Below are positions 1 through 11,170 of a DNA stretch of 64,000 nt, piece after piece. This DNA is from Trichoderma breve (Eukaryota > Ascomycota > Sordariomycetes > Hypocreales > Hypocreaceae): positions 186,001 through 250,000 of the forward strand of contig NC_079233.1 in NCBI RefSeq assembly GCF_028502605.1, written 5' to 3'. Both the position numbers and the translations under genes were made by a program. The notes under the pieces were generated by a model. The model saw only the letters and a program-made list of their open reading frames with translations. It was not told the DNA's origin and did no database searches. The first letter of the stretch is position 1. Each line of letters begins with the position of its first letter.

Positions 1-139
1 AACCGGGGCATATAATGAAGACGTGTCAACGGAAGCAGTTAACCAAACTAACCAAACTTCCGAGGGTGGCTCTGCTCATCCTCAGTCCGCCGCTTTGTAT
101 GTAGTCGGTCTTTTGCTCGGTGTTTTTGTTTTCATTTGA
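1..139 (+). CDS. C-terminal end of a probable GPI-anchored or membrane protein (partial, 5' end outside window)
   Basis: The frame beginning at base 2 is open for 45 codons to a TGA at 137-139. It encodes a polar, Thr/Asn/Ser-rich stretch with two N-x-T sequons (NQTNQTSEGG), then small residues (EGGSA), a short spacer, and a final hydrophobic run (ALYVVGLLLGVFVFI) ending right at the stop. Small omega-site residues, a spacer and a terminal hydrophobic tail are the layout of a fungal GPI-attachment signal. A single C-terminal transmembrane anchor is the alternative. The upstream part lies outside the window, so the protein family cannot be named. The stretch is short and could be chance, but the composition is convincing. 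It lies 259 bp from the MCM2 stop codon and converges on that gene. Confidence 0.45.
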   Translation, partial: TGAYNEDVSTEAVNQTNQTSEGGSAHPQSAALYVVGLLLGVFVFI

Positions 140-398
140 AGCAATGTACAATAGAAAGCGTCTAACTATTACCAGTATTTCTTAGTATAGTCATTTCCAT
201 AGAGTGCTCTCAAGATTGTAAAAAGCCAGCATTATAAAAATTGCAACTAGTTTTAATCACATGCTACTCGAGTCAATTCCAAACGCCCTCAGTATTCTAG
301 CCCATGGCATAGTCTTCGTCTTTTTAAAAAGCAAAACACACCCATAGATTCCCCTTATCCCCATTATCACGCCAAATTCCCTCACATCCTTGGTCAAA

Positions 399-3146
399 TT
401 AAGCCATCACAGCTTCTGGCTGCCTCTGCGATCGATTCCCTCCTTTCTTGGCACCTGGCCGAGCCAGCGTGTACTTGGCAAAGGCGCGTGCCAAGGCCTT
501 CTTGCAGCTGACCTTTTGGCTACCAACAAAGCTCTCCACCGTTACCGCAATAGCACGGTCAATGTCTTGCGCTGAACAGTACTCAGAAAGACGCATTCTA
601 CAGAACGCTTCACTGATTCGAATGATGGCTTCAAGATGACGGACCTAGGAACATCCCGCATTAGTATTACATTGTGGGGGCTAGAGACGTTGTCTCTCAG
701 ACGGAAATGGACTCCAAACTTACAGTAATGGGATATGCGCCTGTGGCAAGGGACTCTCTTCGCATGTCTGCAAACAAACGGGCTACCTTGTCCTCATCCA
801 TGTGGTAAAGCTTGGGGCTGCAGCGTTCTCGAGCGTACAAGATGTATTTACGCAAAAGTTCCTGGGAAATCTCCCCCTCACGCTGGCCTCTGGATGCACC
901 TGTCTGCTGGGTATCCATGGCGGTGTCCTGGGTAGTGGCATTTGTGTCTGGGCGGGCCTGTGACAAGGGATGGCTTCGACCGTGAGAGCCAACGATGAAC
1001 CTCGCCAGCCGCTCATCCTCAGATGGCTCGACCAAATCTCGTACAACACAGAGAATGTCGAAACGCGACAAGATGGGCTCTGTCAGCTCCACGTTGGCCG
1101 AAAAGGGAATCATTGAGTTGTAACGGCCTCCCAAGGGGTTGGCCGCAGCAATGATACCGCAGCGGGCTTGCAGAGTTGTCACAATACCTGCCTTGGAGAT
1201 GGAGATGGTTTGCTGTTCCATGGCTTCGTGAATCGAGGTTCTGTCTTGATCGTTCATCTTGTCGAACTCGTCAATGAGACATGTGCCCCTATCAGCCAAA
1301 ACAAGAGCACCACCCTCGAGTGTCCATTCGCTCGTCAGGGGGTCTCGACGGACACTAGCCGTCAGACCGACAGCACTGGCACCCTGACCAGTCGCAAACA
1401 CGGCTCTGTGTGCTGTTTTCTCGACATATTTGAGGACTTGCGACTTGGCAGTTCCTGGGTCACCGAGAAGGAGCACGTTGATATCACCACGAACATGATG
1501 GGCTCCTCTGCCAGTCTTGGCAACACCGCCAAACAGAGACAGAGCAACTGCAGTCTTGATGTCTGTGTGTCCGTAAATGCTAGGGGCGATGGAGTTGACG
1601 ATTCGGTCCACAATGTTGGGGTCGCGAGCCAGCTTGCGAATCTCTTGCTCGTCTTCTTCAGTCAAGCGGAATCCAGCAAGTTGATCGTGAGACTTGACGA
1701 CGTTGTTAGCCTCAAGAATGGTTGCAAAAACGGGGAAGCCGTTGCGGTTGTTCAGCTGAGCGTCGTAGTTGTTTCGGTAAATGCCCGTGACTTCAATCTC
1801 TTCACCAGGCTTGGCCTTGTCAATGAGATCCCACAGCAGGATGACTTCTCGATGGCGGGGGAGACGTCCGGCAGGAACAGTACCAGGAGACTCTTGTAGA
1901 GTAAGTCTCTGGTAGTTTCGGTAGACGGTCTTCTCCGAGTTCAAGGTAAAAGGTCCGCGAGACTGGCAGCTCTGACAGAACGTAACCTTGACCTCCACAT
2001 GAGACTCCTGCTGGAAAGGACCCAGCGTCTCACCGCACTTGCCACAGTCGAATTTGACATATTTGAGCTGGGGGAAAACACCACTTCGGCGCGTGACAAC
2101 TCCGCTGACGCGCACAAGGCAGTTGAGATGTGACTGACGCAGCTGTCGAAGGGTGTAGTGGACGGGTAGGTCGAAGATGCGAACATGGATTTCGGAGTGA
2201 ATTCGCTCGTAATCGGGGTAGTGAAGGAGCACAACATCCATAGCCACCTGGTCAAACAGCTTAAGCATCTCAGCAGGGGCATTGGCAAGGAAGTAGGCAA
2301 GGATGGCCTTGCTTTCAGCTAGATGCTCGTACGAGACCTCCAACGACTCTGCGTTGACCTCACCGAGCGTGCGAATGCGGTTACCGTAGACGGAGGATCC
2401 AGATGCATCAATGTAAGATGTCAAGAAGGCCTTGAACTCGCGCTTGATGGTTCGCTGGACTGGAGGCTGAGACACCCACTCGGTCAGATTGGAGGCCTTG
2501 ACATCGCCCAGAGCTTCTAGGGAGAGCTCCTCGTCCATAATGTCAGCATCCATGGCATCATCTGGATCTTCATCGTAGTGATGTCTCCGTCTGCGAGGCT
2601 GGGCCGTCAGGTCAATGTCGCCGTCATCATCATCACCAGGAAGATATGCGGCTGGAATCCTTTGCCGGCGGGCAACTTCTCTGTCTCGTCGGTTGAGCTG
2701 AGCCTCGAGTCGTCGTCTCTCGCCCAGGTCCATAGAATCAAAATCGCCCTCGTCATCCAGTCCTGCGCCTTCGTAGACGTCATTCTCTCTGTCTCTGTAA
2801 TCAGCCTCGAAGCCTTCACGGAACAGGTCAACGTCGTCGTCGGCCATCTCGTCAATGTCGTCAATGTCGTCCTGAATCTCCGCCTCCTCTTCAATCTCCT
2901 CGTCCTCGTCGACTCCATGGGCAATGTTAAACGGCCCAGGCGGAGACGACGGCAGCGGGCTAGAGCTCAGTCCACCGGGCGTGGAAACATCGTCACCATC
3001 AGGGCGTGAACGCTTGCGGCCTGATCGCGGGGCAGAGCCGACATTGGCAGATGCGGGATGATCACGAAGGGGAGAGCTGTGTTGAAGTGTTAGCAGAAGC
3101 TACAAAAGAACAGCATTGTGTAGATAATACAATCGACGTACCTCAT
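399..3146 (-). CDS. mcm2: MCM2, DNA replication licensing helicase subunit
   Basis: This is a subunit of the MCM2-7 hexamer, the nuclear replicative helicase loaded at origins. Three exons: 3146-3142 (ATG plus two bases), 3076-724 and 644-399; introns 3077-3141 (GCTAAC branch, CACAG acceptor) and 645-723 (GTAAGT donor, CCTAG acceptor). The spliced product is 867 aa, close to the usual fungal length. It has an acidic, Ser/Pro-rich N-terminus with a basic RSGRKRSR stretch. A CxxC...CxxC zinc finger uses C346/C349 and C369/C372. Walker A is GDPGTAKS (K546), Walker B is CLIDEFDKM, and the arginine finger is LSRFDIL. The tiny first exon is required, because the long exon has no better in-frame ATG before MADDDVD and the acidic MCM2 leader lies upstream of that Met. 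Two ACGCGT boxes upstream fit G1/S control. Confidence 0.96.
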
Positions 3147-3599
3147 GGTGGCGGCTGTCAATGGGCTCCCGCTGGTGGTTGCTTGAAGAAGCTGAAAATT
3201 CAAGGATGGATGGAAATCTGGCGATGCAGCTTCTTGGTTTGTGGGGGGCGAGATTAGGGAGCAATTGGCCAGAGCTCATTGCTGCTAAACGCGCTGAAGA
3301 CGCGTTAATGGATGTGCGCTAAGCCTGTTTGGCGTCGACGCGTAAAGTGGTTTTTATTCGTTCTTGAGGTAAGATGACAAAATTAGATAAGCATTTCTCT
3401 AGTATTTTATCACCAGTCTCGCGTCCAACTTAATATGTCTACCAAACAGGTCTCAGTTTCAAGCTACACAGTGCTGTCGTCCTTATCTCCAGCCATCAGC
3501 CAGGCTACCTAGTATCTCAGCTTCTACTGAACTTGATCATCCATCTCATCTTTCGCTGCTGCTAATTTCGTTCCATCAATTCTTCCATTGCTAGCGACC
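3147..3599. promoter_or_regulatory. Shared divergent promoter of MCM2 and the UBR7-like gene
   Basis: These 453 bp separate the two divergent start codons and hold no ORF of note. Two MluI cell-cycle boxes (ACGCGT) lie at 3300-3305 and 3338-3343, 38 bp apart, about 155-195 bp upstream of the MCM2 ATG. In yeasts, MBF (Mbp1/Res-Swi6) binds such boxes and drives G1/S expression of MCM and other replication genes. The boxes and their spacing are seen directly; the binding factor and the direction of control are inferred. They could also affect the UBR7-like gene, whose ATG is about 260 bp away on the other side. Confidence 0.6.
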
Positions 3600-5437
3600 A
3601 TGTCTGGCGATTCGCCTCCACCACCAGTGATGGAAACGCCGTCCATTGCAGAGACAAAAGCAGAGCGTGTCACCGGCCGCAGCAACAGCTTCTCCCAGCA
3701 GTCACACGCATCTGACGACTCTCAAACTGCCGCAGAGTAGGTCGCGACTGGGAAATGAATTGGATTTTGTTACTAGATGCAACCGACTGACCTGTTTGAT
3801 AGCTTTCTCCGCGATCAGCAAATCCTCGAAGCCGATGCTCGCGAAGCCTTGCCTTACGTACGTACCTCTCCCACCTTTACCATACCATCAGCGTCATCCG
3901 TGTACAAGCAGCTAATGGCGATACTGTCCAGAGTATCGAGACATGCACCAAGATCCTCGGACCGCTACGACAGAATGTTTTCGCCTGTCTGACCTGCAAC
4001 CCTGCGCCGGCCAAAGCTGGAGACAGCTGGACTCCTGCCGGCATGTGCTACGCGTGCTCCGTCTCCTGCCATGGCGAGCACACTCTTGTCGAGATCTTCC
4101 AAAAAAGAAACTTCACCTGCGATTGCGGAACGACGCGCATCCCGTCTACCAGCCCATGCACCCTGCGTATCAATAGCGAGACTAATACGAAGGGCAACGT
4201 TCATTCCGAAGAGCCGGATGCCAATAACAAGTACAACCACAATTTCAAAAATCGGTTCTGCTGCTGCGAGTGCGATTATGACCCGTTCCAGCAAAAGGGA
4301 ACCATGTTCCAATGCCTTGGGCTGGGAACTCATGAGACTGGAGGCTGTGGGGAAGACTGGTATCACCCTGGTTGCCTGGTGGGCATGGGACCCAAATGGT
4401 ATGAACAGATGAATAAGGACAAATCAAAGCCGGTATCAAGGGAGACTGAGCATCATACCAACGGGAGCGCCCTTGCGACAATCACCGAGAATGACGAGGG
4501 GCAGTCAAATAATGGCGCAGTCGACACCAGCGGCGATGTTGTCGTCGAAGACGAAGATGACGAGCCGCCGATGCCTCCCGGATTTCCAAGCGAAGATGAC
4601 TTTGAGGGTTTCCTGTGTTACAAGTGTTTGGACGCAAACCCGTGGATCAAACAATATGCAGGAACATCGGGCTTTCTCCCAGCCATCTTTCTAGAGCAGC
4701 CCGAAGCTGCTGCTACGTCGTCGCCATCCAACGATAGCACGGCCACAGCTGCGCCCAAGAAGCGCAAGGCCGAAGACGACGGAAATGAAGAGCAATTAGA
4801 CGCAAAGCGCATTAAGAGCGAGAGCGAAGCGCCAGTGACCGAATCCACTACTGCAGAAGTCAGCGCAGCTCAACCCGCTGAGGATGGAGATGACACCAAG
4901 CCAGCAGTCCAGGTCGCAAAAGAAGCCACCAAGACAGATGGCCCAACCTCGTGCAAGCTGCCCAATCTACCACCCGCTCCCAAGGGTCGCTTCTCTCTCT
5001 TCTTCAAAGAGGACTTTCGCGAAAAGCTCTGCCATTGCTCAGACTGCTACGGTAAACTAAACGCCCACCCCCAGTTACTGGAAGAGGAGGAAGTCTACGA
5101 ACCCCCTCTGTCCGACGACGGCGCTTCTGAACACGGAGGCTCGACACACGGAAGCGGCAGCTTGCTCGACCGTGGCGAGAGCGCCCTACGCAACATGGAT
5201 CGTGTCAGAGCTATCGAGGGCGTCATGGCGTACAACCACCTCAAGGAGCAGCTTACGCCATTCTTCAAGCAGTTTGCGGAGAGCGGCAAGGCCGTTGGCG
5301 CGGAGGATATCAAGGCGTACTTTGCAAAGCTGCGAGGCGATGAGCAGGGGATCAAGGAGGCGGGTGAGGCTGCTGCTTCTTCCAAGGAGAACGGGGATAA
5401 GGATAGTGACGGCAGAAGAGAGCAAAGTGGATACTAG
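3600..5437 (+). CDS. UBR7/mlo2-like UBR-box and PHD-type zinc-finger protein
   Basis: A putative E3 ubiquitin ligase of the UBR7 family (S. pombe mlo2 is the yeast relative). UBR boxes bind N-degrons, and human UBR7 also acts on histone H2B; the fungal role is inferred. Exons are 3600-3736, 3803-3857 and 3932-5437, joined in frame to 565 aa; introns 3737-3802 and 3858-3931. Joining exons 1 and 2 gives SQTAADFLRDQQ, typical of the family N-terminus. The UBR-box Cys/His cluster (FACLTC, MCYACSVSCHGEH, FTCDCG) spans about residues 80-140. A PHD-like cluster (CCCECDYDPF, WYHPGCLVG, FLCYKC) follows to about residue 300. Next come an acidic linker, a probable nuclear localisation signal (PKKRKAED), and a C-terminal conserved block with CHCSDC. 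It is longer than human UBR7 because of the low-complexity acidic linkers. Confidence 0.9.
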
Positions 5438-5888
5438 ACTGTTATAAGGAGAGTGCTTGCTCGCCGTTGTCATATTTGACGATATAATATTCTCTTGCAT
5501 GTATTATTAGGCTTCGGGGGATAACAAAGGGCTTGGAAAGCGGGATAACTGGACATGATGTAAATGAGAACAAGGGCCTAGAGCTGCCCCAAATTGGAAT
5601 GGTAAATCTTTGTGTCATGTTCGTTATATTTCGTTCGGTTTTTAACAATAGTAATTTCCTGCTCCCCAAACACTGATCGTGCCATTACATGTATCTGCAT
5701 TTCGTAGCCCAGCCCAGCCCAGCCATCACTTGTGGCATCGTGATGAGGACATCGCTGGCCTTTCGTTTCTCATCTCCCCCCTCATCTCCAGGTTTCATTT
5801 TGGTACATGAGGAAAACTCCATTAAACAATTCATGCCTCGTTTCTTGGAAAATGACCATCGTTCCTGTCCGCTTTGATTTGCTTTAGG
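5438..5888. other. Convergent 3' intergenic region
   Basis: These 451 bp separate the stop codons of the UBR7-like gene and the coiled-coil gene. I see no ORF or RNA gene, only one TACATGTA palindrome at 5686-5693 and a short AGCCC repeat (5708-5722). It probably holds both 3' UTRs and poly(A) sites. Confidence 0.6.
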
Positions 5889-7267
5889 TCATCTACCAGT
5901 TGACCCCGTACTGGACGCCGCACTGAGCGGCCGAGGAGGTGGTATGGGCAAGATCTGTCCAGAAGACTCCTCTCTCTGCATAGCGATGCCGCCCATCATA
6001 CCCATAGACGACAAGTGGTGCTGCTCGTCGCTGTCTTCGCCCTGGCTATCCACCATATGTTGCTCCTGAGCCGCGCGCAGCTCCAGCTCCCTCAGCCTCT
6101 CCTTCTCCGCCTCGTCAATAATGTCGTCATCCCCGCTCCAGTACGGATCGTCGTCCTCGAGCTCCGGCATAGCCATCCTCTTCCAAAAGCGCACCTCCTG
6201 CCTCAGGGCGGTATCATCCACGCGCTTCGCAAACCTCTCCTCGTCCTCGTCGTACTTGCGGCGGAACTTGCGCAGCGACTCGTTGGCGCGGGCGGCGTGC
6301 GTCTGCATCTCCCAGATCTGCTCGCGCAGGCGGCTGTTCTCGCGGCGGGCCTCGTCGAGCTGGGCGCGGTAGGAGCGGTGCCAGGCGGCGACGTCGGCGA
6401 CGTGCTTGGACTTGTAGTCGTGGAACTGCTTGAGCATGAGGGAGAGGGCGTTTGCGTACTGGGTGAGGAGGGCGGCGTTTGCGTCGCGGCTGTGCTTGGC
6501 TCTGTCGAAGGATTCTGAGAGCTCGGAGATGATGCTATCGAGGTTTGATTCTTGGGCTGCGCAGAGGAGAGAGAGGAAGGATGTTAGCAAATCGCATCGC
6601 AACCAGCAAAAGATGAAGGATAGATATTCAAAGAACGCAAAGACGCACCGTTGATATCGTCGGCGGCAGAGGAAATCACGTCGCCGTTGGCCAGCCCTTG
6701 GGCCTTTGCCTTGTTCCGCACTCTACCCAGCCCGCTGACAATGTCCTCGGTGACCCTCCTGTTGTCGGCCAGCTGTCGACTCAGCTCCTCGACCATGCCG
6801 TAGATGTAGTTGAGCTCAGCCTGGTGGCCGGCGGGCGTGGGCGCGGGCATGACAGCGCCCATGTTGGCGCCGTTCATGCCGTTCATCTGCTGCTGCTGCT
6901 GCTGTTGCTGATGGTAGAGGGCCTGCTGCTGGAGTTGTTGCTGTTGCTGTTGATGTTGTTGCTGGAGGTATTGCTGTTGGAGATAGTGCTGCTGGAGTTG
7001 CTGCTGGTGGAGAGTCTGTTGGAGTTGTTGCTGTTGGAGTTGCTGTTGTTGCTGCTGCTGTTGATGCCGTGCCTGAGCCTGAGCCTGGGCCTGGGCTTGA
7101 GCTTGCGCCTGGATCTGAATCTGAATCTGGATCTGATTCTGCTGCTGCTGCTGCTGCTGTTGGGCCAGAGGATCCAGGTTGAGCGGAGCCGCAAAGCTCA
7201 TGTCGCGCGTGGCTTGATCTTGGTGCAGGTTAGCGAAGATCTGAGGCTCTGGCGCTTCGGCTGCCAT
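5889..7267 (-). CDS. Polyglutamine coiled-coil protein of unknown function
   Basis: Two exons, 7267-6649 and 6556-5889, around a 92 bp intron (GTGCGT donor, GCGCAG acceptor), give 428 aa; the junction reads DDINAQESNLDS. After a short conserved-looking N-terminus (MAAEAPEPQIFANLHQ), residues about 36-130 are almost all Gln, with QI, QA and QQL sub-repeats. A helical, charged region follows (about 155-340: VEELSRQLADNRR, RRENSRLREQIWEM, ESLRKFRRKYDEDEE) that should form coiled coils. Next is an acidic DPYWSGDDD motif, then a Met/Ser/Pro-rich tail. An in-frame ATG at 7318 would add 17 residues; I prefer 7267. The layout suggests a structural or scaffold protein, but I do not recognise the family and assign no function. 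Confidence 0.8.
6885..7165 (-). repeat. CAG/CAA-rich polyglutamine tract inside the coiled-coil gene
   Basis: Imperfect CTG/TTG triplets on the plus strand (CAG/CAA in the gene) encode about 95 residues dominated by Gln, with an internal run of alternating Gln-Ile and Gln-Ala. CAG and CAA are mixed, so the tract is less slippage-prone than a pure repeat. It still probably varies in length between strains. Confidence 0.85.
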
Positions 7268-10200
7268 TGTTGGGGCCGTCAACCAGGACGGGTTAATGTT
7301 GGCTAGGCCTAGGATCAATGCAAGTACCAGGACAGCGTATGGCGGGCGCTGCTATACTTGTGCCGTTTGGCGGGCAGCATCCAGTCCAGTGCCAGTCCAG
7401 CGCGGGCAGTTAGTAGTACCTTCTACTGGCGAACCAGCGCTCCAGGTGATTCAGTGGCGATGCTGATGCTGATGCTGATGCCAATGGGAGGTTTAGATTG
7501 CCAATTCCACAGCTTTTGCCCTCTCTCTTTTGCTCTTCTCTTGACGCAGCGACGCAAGGGGGCCGCCAGGTGGCTCACGAGTGATACAGACTGGATCCAG
7601 GTACAGCCGTTTCTGCGGTGTCTCTGGGCGGATCGCATGTACTCCATGGCGGGGACTCTGGACGCTGGCTAACGCGCTGCAATTCGTCGCCTCACAGCGT
7701 ATCATTTCGATCCATTGTCTCTCTCTCCGTAGTGCATGCGTTCAATTTTATGCATCACGCATTGTATTATGAAATTGATCCATCCATTTTGTCTTTCCGC
7801 AGACTGTGCAAGCATTCGCTTTGAATCAATTGAAAGGTGAAGAGTCACGTGCAGTCTTTACCTTGATATGATGGCTCTCTATAGAAATCATCAAAGCTTG
7901 AGATGGGTAGTTCACTTTCGCATTCGTGTCGTACTGGATGGTGATTACGGGTTGTATTTGGTTCATTTATTTCCTTTCTCTCTTTTTTTTGGTGGGGGTT
8001 TTTGTGGTTTCTCTTCAGTGTCATCTTGATAGATACATGTACACTTCAAACCCGCCGTAGCACGGTAAGCTTCAATAGCAAGCCTTCACCTCAGCCATTG
8101 TCCTCATCTTGATTAAGCTTATTTACATAGCCACACGCCATGCATCTTCTTATTTCATTATGCATATCAACGACTAAATACCTATTCATGAGCTACCTTT
8201 CTCTGTCTTTTCTTTCTTTCTTCTTTTCTTTTTGTTTTGCAACGATGAGATCGCCATACCCGTCAGAAACAAGACGAAGACGACCAGAATTTCCTGTTCT
8301 CTAGGTTAGGTGGATATTGTGATTCAAGCGCACATGCCCGGCCCAACAGTTGAAAGCCATATCACATTTCATTTCTCTGGCACCAACCCCAATGTCTGAA
8401 TAGCAGCCGAGGTTCTTTCGCAGCATTGCTAGCGGTGCCAGCGAAGAATTGGATACCCGATGATATGCATCTTGGCATCTCATCACTTTTGCCCCCTCCG
8501 GAGACCAACATGCGGAGCGAAAATGGAGAATCCACATAGATGCGATTTAGTATAGTAGGCTGCAGCGTTACATCGCAGCTCAGCGGCTTCAGCACATCTA
8601 TTCTACATAACAGACCGAGGCAGAGCCGAAGAAAAGTGATTCTTCTAAAAAGTTCATGCGTAATCTTGACCTATACAAGAAGGTAGGCAACTGTATAGAC
8701 CGATCCACAGCTGCTGAAGGGTCGGAAACGGCAAAGTTGTTATACTAATGTCGCTGTTCACATGGTCCTACCACTTATACCTGCAGCACCAATATGTGGG
8801 AGTAGTTGAGACTATAGTCTCGTGGCGAACATGTGGTTGGAGAGTGTAGCACACATGCGGTTGAGGAGGTAAAACAACGAACGGATAAATTCTACTTTCA
8901 TTACCAATCCCGGTGGAACTGCAGGAGATCTCTCATTTAATGTTTAACCGGGATCCCATGAGCCATGGATCGTGACACTAACCAAGGCCGCCGGTTGGAA
9001 GACGAACAAAACCTCCACACCCTCTTGGCACTTCGGAACTTCGCGGTGAATACTAGACAAGACTACCTATATGTGAAGCTACGGTGGGATTTCCAAGTTA
9101 AAATCTCGTACGATTGAGCGGGGAAAGCGGAGAGAGCCCGAGGATGCCTGTGAAGGCGAAAAAAGAAGAAGTATTCGCAACGGAAATGGGCATCTCTTGA
9201 TGTCACATGCGCACAGCTGCTATGGGGCACACTTACAACGTCCGGTCCATGATGGATATCCTGAGCTTCAAGCTTTTCAATGCCACCCCAAGATGCTACC
9301 CTTTGCACGTTTAGGTCTCGGGACCCGTGCCGTAGCTGGACGCAAGGGGTCTCGCATGATAATAGATCGATGGTAGTGCTGCGACGCTGGAAATGTCGGA
9401 TGATCTGTGTATGTATGTAATTTGCTTGGATGTGGGGGAGGACCGAGATGTTGATGGAACTCACATGTAATAATACAAGTACCTACCTGACAACCATCTC
9501 AAGGGCATGTAATGATCCTCGATGCTTCGCTTGCAGTATTCTGCTACTGACTCACTCAAGTTGGGCGCTGGACTCGGCGGCCGTGCCATGAACATGAATC
9601 CACCACAACCTCAAAGGTCCCTTGCGCCAGTCGATGCGAGCATCCAAGTGTGCCTCATTTCCTTCCAGCTCCCTTTCATCAATTATAGTTTGCATTGCAA
9701 TTCGGCCCGTTGAGGCGGCCTGGATGGAGCGCCCAAAGCACAGTAGCGGCACCTTTTTACTTTTGTTCCCCTGAATATCCCAACCTATGCCCCCTCCCCT
9801 GTAGCCAGCATCAACAATACCTGATGCATAGTGATGCGGTCGGTGATATGGACTCCATACTATGGAGGAGACACCGGACCTATTCCCGACGGCAAAACGC
9901 CATTGTCCCAGCGCTCGCTTAGTGGTCATAGTGGCCCTGGGGTTTTAGGGCCGGCAAAAAAATGACCCCCGGGCCCCTTGGCGCCTTGTACTGCCCTTCT
10001 CGGCGAGTTTGGTGCGGGGAAGTTGGGGAGCTGCGCAGGTACAGGCCACCAGGAGCCCACTAACGCCCACTGGATGCCCGCTGAGAGCCCCTGTAACCCT
10101 GTAGCGTCTGGGGACATGGAGGGGGGCCCACTCCACTCGCATTGTGAGCTGCTGTGCACCTCGACAATTTGACGCCGTGCCTTGTGACCTTTGTTGAACC

Positions 10201-11170
10201 TTGTGCTCCGAGGTTGCATCGAGGGCTATTCGAATGAATGCTCGAGACAATGAGAAATTGAAAATGCAAGATGGAGATGTAATTATTCTTGCTGTAGGCT
10301 CTCTAGCATGATGTTGTACTCTGAACTGGGCGGTTTGTCGCTGTTATCGAATTCCAATGTTTACAAGTAGTAATTCGTAGATGCCTGAGGACTCCCTCCC
10401 CTGCTTACTGGCTGGCATTGGCATGGGTTCAACTCTGCCCTTGAATGGGATCGGCACTTCCACCCACGCTCAACTCAACCAACGGCTGTCTTTTCAATTG
10501 TTCTTTGAGATTGCCCTGTCTCACTCTCTCCTGCTTGGCGCCTTGCTTGTTCCCACACAGCCTCGTCAATCTATCTCGCCCGACCTTGGCGCCCGTTCTT
10601 TTTCTCCTCATGGCCACAAACGCCGTTTCCCGCTAGAGACAAGCTTCAATATCCCCGGCAACGGCCAATTGCATCGAGTCCAACCAACCCGACTGCCGTA
10701 TTACCTCACATCCATCAGGTACGCAAGGCCCTCAATGGCAATATCCAGTAGCCCAGCTTGCCCAGCTTCGGGGCCCCATTTGCCGGGGTCCCGTGTCTTG
10801 TGTCTTGTTATACTCAACTCGTATGCATGATATGATGCATGGCCCCACGCACCTCCTCACCCTCGTCTCCTCCTCCCGTCCCACTGCCTGGAATTGGAAC
10901 TTGGATCTGCCATGTCAATGTCGCACGCTCGCTGGAGATGTGACGAGGGTGACAGCTGACGAGCTAAGCGTGCAAGGCAGGAGCAACGGCATTCAGTTGT
11001 CTTGGACGATTCCGACCCGGACGAGCACAGCATAATTAAATTTGTATACAAAGATGGGTTCCCCCAAGATGTCCGCTGCCAGGGACGGCGTTTCACGATC
11101 CCCAGGCAGAGCATCATCTTTACCCTCTCCCGCCATCCTCATCATCGTGACCATCGTCTTCGCAGTGACA
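7268..11170. other. 3.9 kb divergent intergenic region
   Basis: This lies between the starts of the coiled-coil gene and the alpha-glucosidase. I find no ORF with domain character, no tRNA and no transposon. Visible items are a GATGCT repeat near 7458-7480, a pyrimidine-rich run near 7975-8000 and 8200-8240, and a TACATGTA palindrome at 8034-8041. There is also a second in-frame ATG at 11054 for the alpha-glucosidase. It probably contains both promoters and leaders. Confidence 0.5.

Noticed and set aside
1168..1899. 243-codon plus-strand ORF opposite MCM2
   Set aside because: The minus strand here encodes the conserved MCM AAA+ core, so the opposite frame is a shadow.
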